Below are positions 63,151-64,000 of a stretch of DNA of 64,000 nucleotides, one piece after another; positions within the stretch are counted from its first letter, which is position 1, and each line of letters opens with the position of its first letter. The DNA comes from Erythroxylum novogranatense (taxonomy: Eukaryota; Streptophyta; Magnoliopsida; Malpighiales; Erythroxylaceae). The notes beneath the pieces were generated by a model, which saw only the letters and a program-made list of their open reading frames with translations, was not told where the DNA came from and did not search any database. The stretch is taken from NCBI GenBank assembly GCA_029891385.1, contig CM057235.1, forward strand, positions 7,559,001-7,623,000. Reading direction: 5' to 3'. The translations under genes were made by a program, and so were the position numbers.

Positions 63151-64000
63151 TCAATTGTTGGTCCCTAAATTTTTTTGTTGATGAATAAGCATGATTTTAA
63201 TTTATTATAAGGTTTGATAGAGTAATTTTGGAGTAATTAGCATCTTAATGTTAGGAGGATTTATCGCATGGATTGATGGAATTTAAGTGATAATGTTGTA
63301 AGAATGTATCAAGGAAAACATTGACAAGTCACTTAAGGTTAAAATACGTAAGGTTTATATTGGAGGGTAAAAGGAAAATTTGATGATTGTTAAGAGTATA
63401 AGTTGAAAGAAGAAGTAACTGTTGTCTTGTTTGAGAAGAAAGTGTCATGGAAGGGAGGAAGAGAAGAGAAAGGCTAGGGTTTTTGGAGATTCTTGAAGAG
63501 TTTAAAGATTTTGAAGCTTCAACAAGTAAGTTGTGCTTTAAATTTCATGGGTTTGGTTAAATGAAACTCAATATAGCTTAATGTGTGTGGGAAGTTGTTG
63601 TTGAATGATATAGGCAAGTGTTCTCTTTTAGGGTTAATGATCAAAGATAGATTATGATGTATTTGTAAATGATATTGGGTTGAAATGAAGTTAAAAATGA
63701 AGTAGAAGACATGGATAGCATCCTATTTGCCCAAGTAATACGAGGGTGTTAAGATGGGTTATATGTGAAAGATTTGAAGTAAAAACATGAAGAATGTCGT
63801 GAAACATGTTCTCAAAGCATGTTTCTGGACAAGTTCGCAACTCAACTTTCCAACACAGAACATGCTTTATTATTTTAGGCATAATCTTTTTTGTAGTTAT
63901 CCAAATGAGATAATTTTTAATTTGGCATAAACTAGAGACATAGGAATACAAATTGTATGATGAAATGGAGTTCTAATTCAGTTTTTAGAATTTCAAAATT
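63151..64000. other. possible leader of another LTR, right edge
   Basis: A purine-rich part with GAGAAGAAAG, CTAGGGTTTTTGGAG and CTTCAACAAGTAAGTTG resembles the transcribed leader of gypsy LTRs, such as the one at 5200-5500. No terminal repeat or primer site is visible before the window ends. No gene is supported. Confidence 0.3.

Overview
This window is repeat-rich nuclear DNA from a flowering plant, most likely a eudicot. The evidence is the set of plant-specific families: Ty3/gypsy chromoviruses with chromodomains, Athila/Tat-type gypsy relics with tRNA-Asp-like primer sites, Ty1/copia elements, L1-type LINE relics with DUF4283-like ORF1, Tourist-like MITEs and a CACTA element carrying pieces of plant genes. 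Only one ordinary host gene is convincing: a two-exon gene (40586-41831) for a small basic protein with one membrane segment.

Layout. 1-8097: 3' half of a Tekay/Del-like chromovirus with its 3.5 kb 3' LTR, inserted into the integrase zinc finger of a second chromovirus (8098-13285, Reina/Galadriel-like). That second element is split again inside its chromodomain codons by a 3.6 kb solo LTR (9135-12709, TSD AGTTC), and it in turn abuts an L1-type LINE relic (13286-14880, minus). 16905-26396: a non-autonomous Athila/Tat-like element (plus) whose 3' LTR is interrupted by a second solo LTR (21761-25686, minus, TSD TCTAT). 26495-37701: a Ty1/copia element whose gag is split by a third solo LTR (26925-29980, TSD ATGGA) and whose integrase is cut by another Athila/Tat-like non-autonomous element (31861-36855, minus). 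37702-45739: low-repeat DNA with the host gene, followed by two adjacent Tourist-like MITEs. 45740-48562: a third Athila/Tat-like relic (minus). 48563-50724 and 54505 onward: LINE relics. 50725-54501: a Pack-CACTA element with TSD AGT that holds intron-bearing pieces of at least four host genes, namely a GRIP/GRAB golgin, a CCA1/RVE-type MYB, TON2/FASS (PP2A B'' subunit) and an XBAT-type ankyrin E3 ligase. 55428-60814: a heavily decayed copia element. 61335-63150: an inverted copy of its 3' end, making a long inverted repeat. The last 0.85 kb resembles the leader of another LTR.

Two observations deserve most attention. First, the Pack-CACTA with its multi-gene cargo, all on one strand and with splice sites preserved. 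Second, a recurring module just upstream of gypsy polypurine tracts: an inverted repeat around an AGGA loop followed by the purine tract. Its stem sequences differ between families while pairing is preserved, and two Athila/Tat-like elements carry it twice. No bacterial-type system, CRISPR array, rRNA or tRNA gene was seen. Family calls come from remembered motifs read by eye; no database search or alignment was run.
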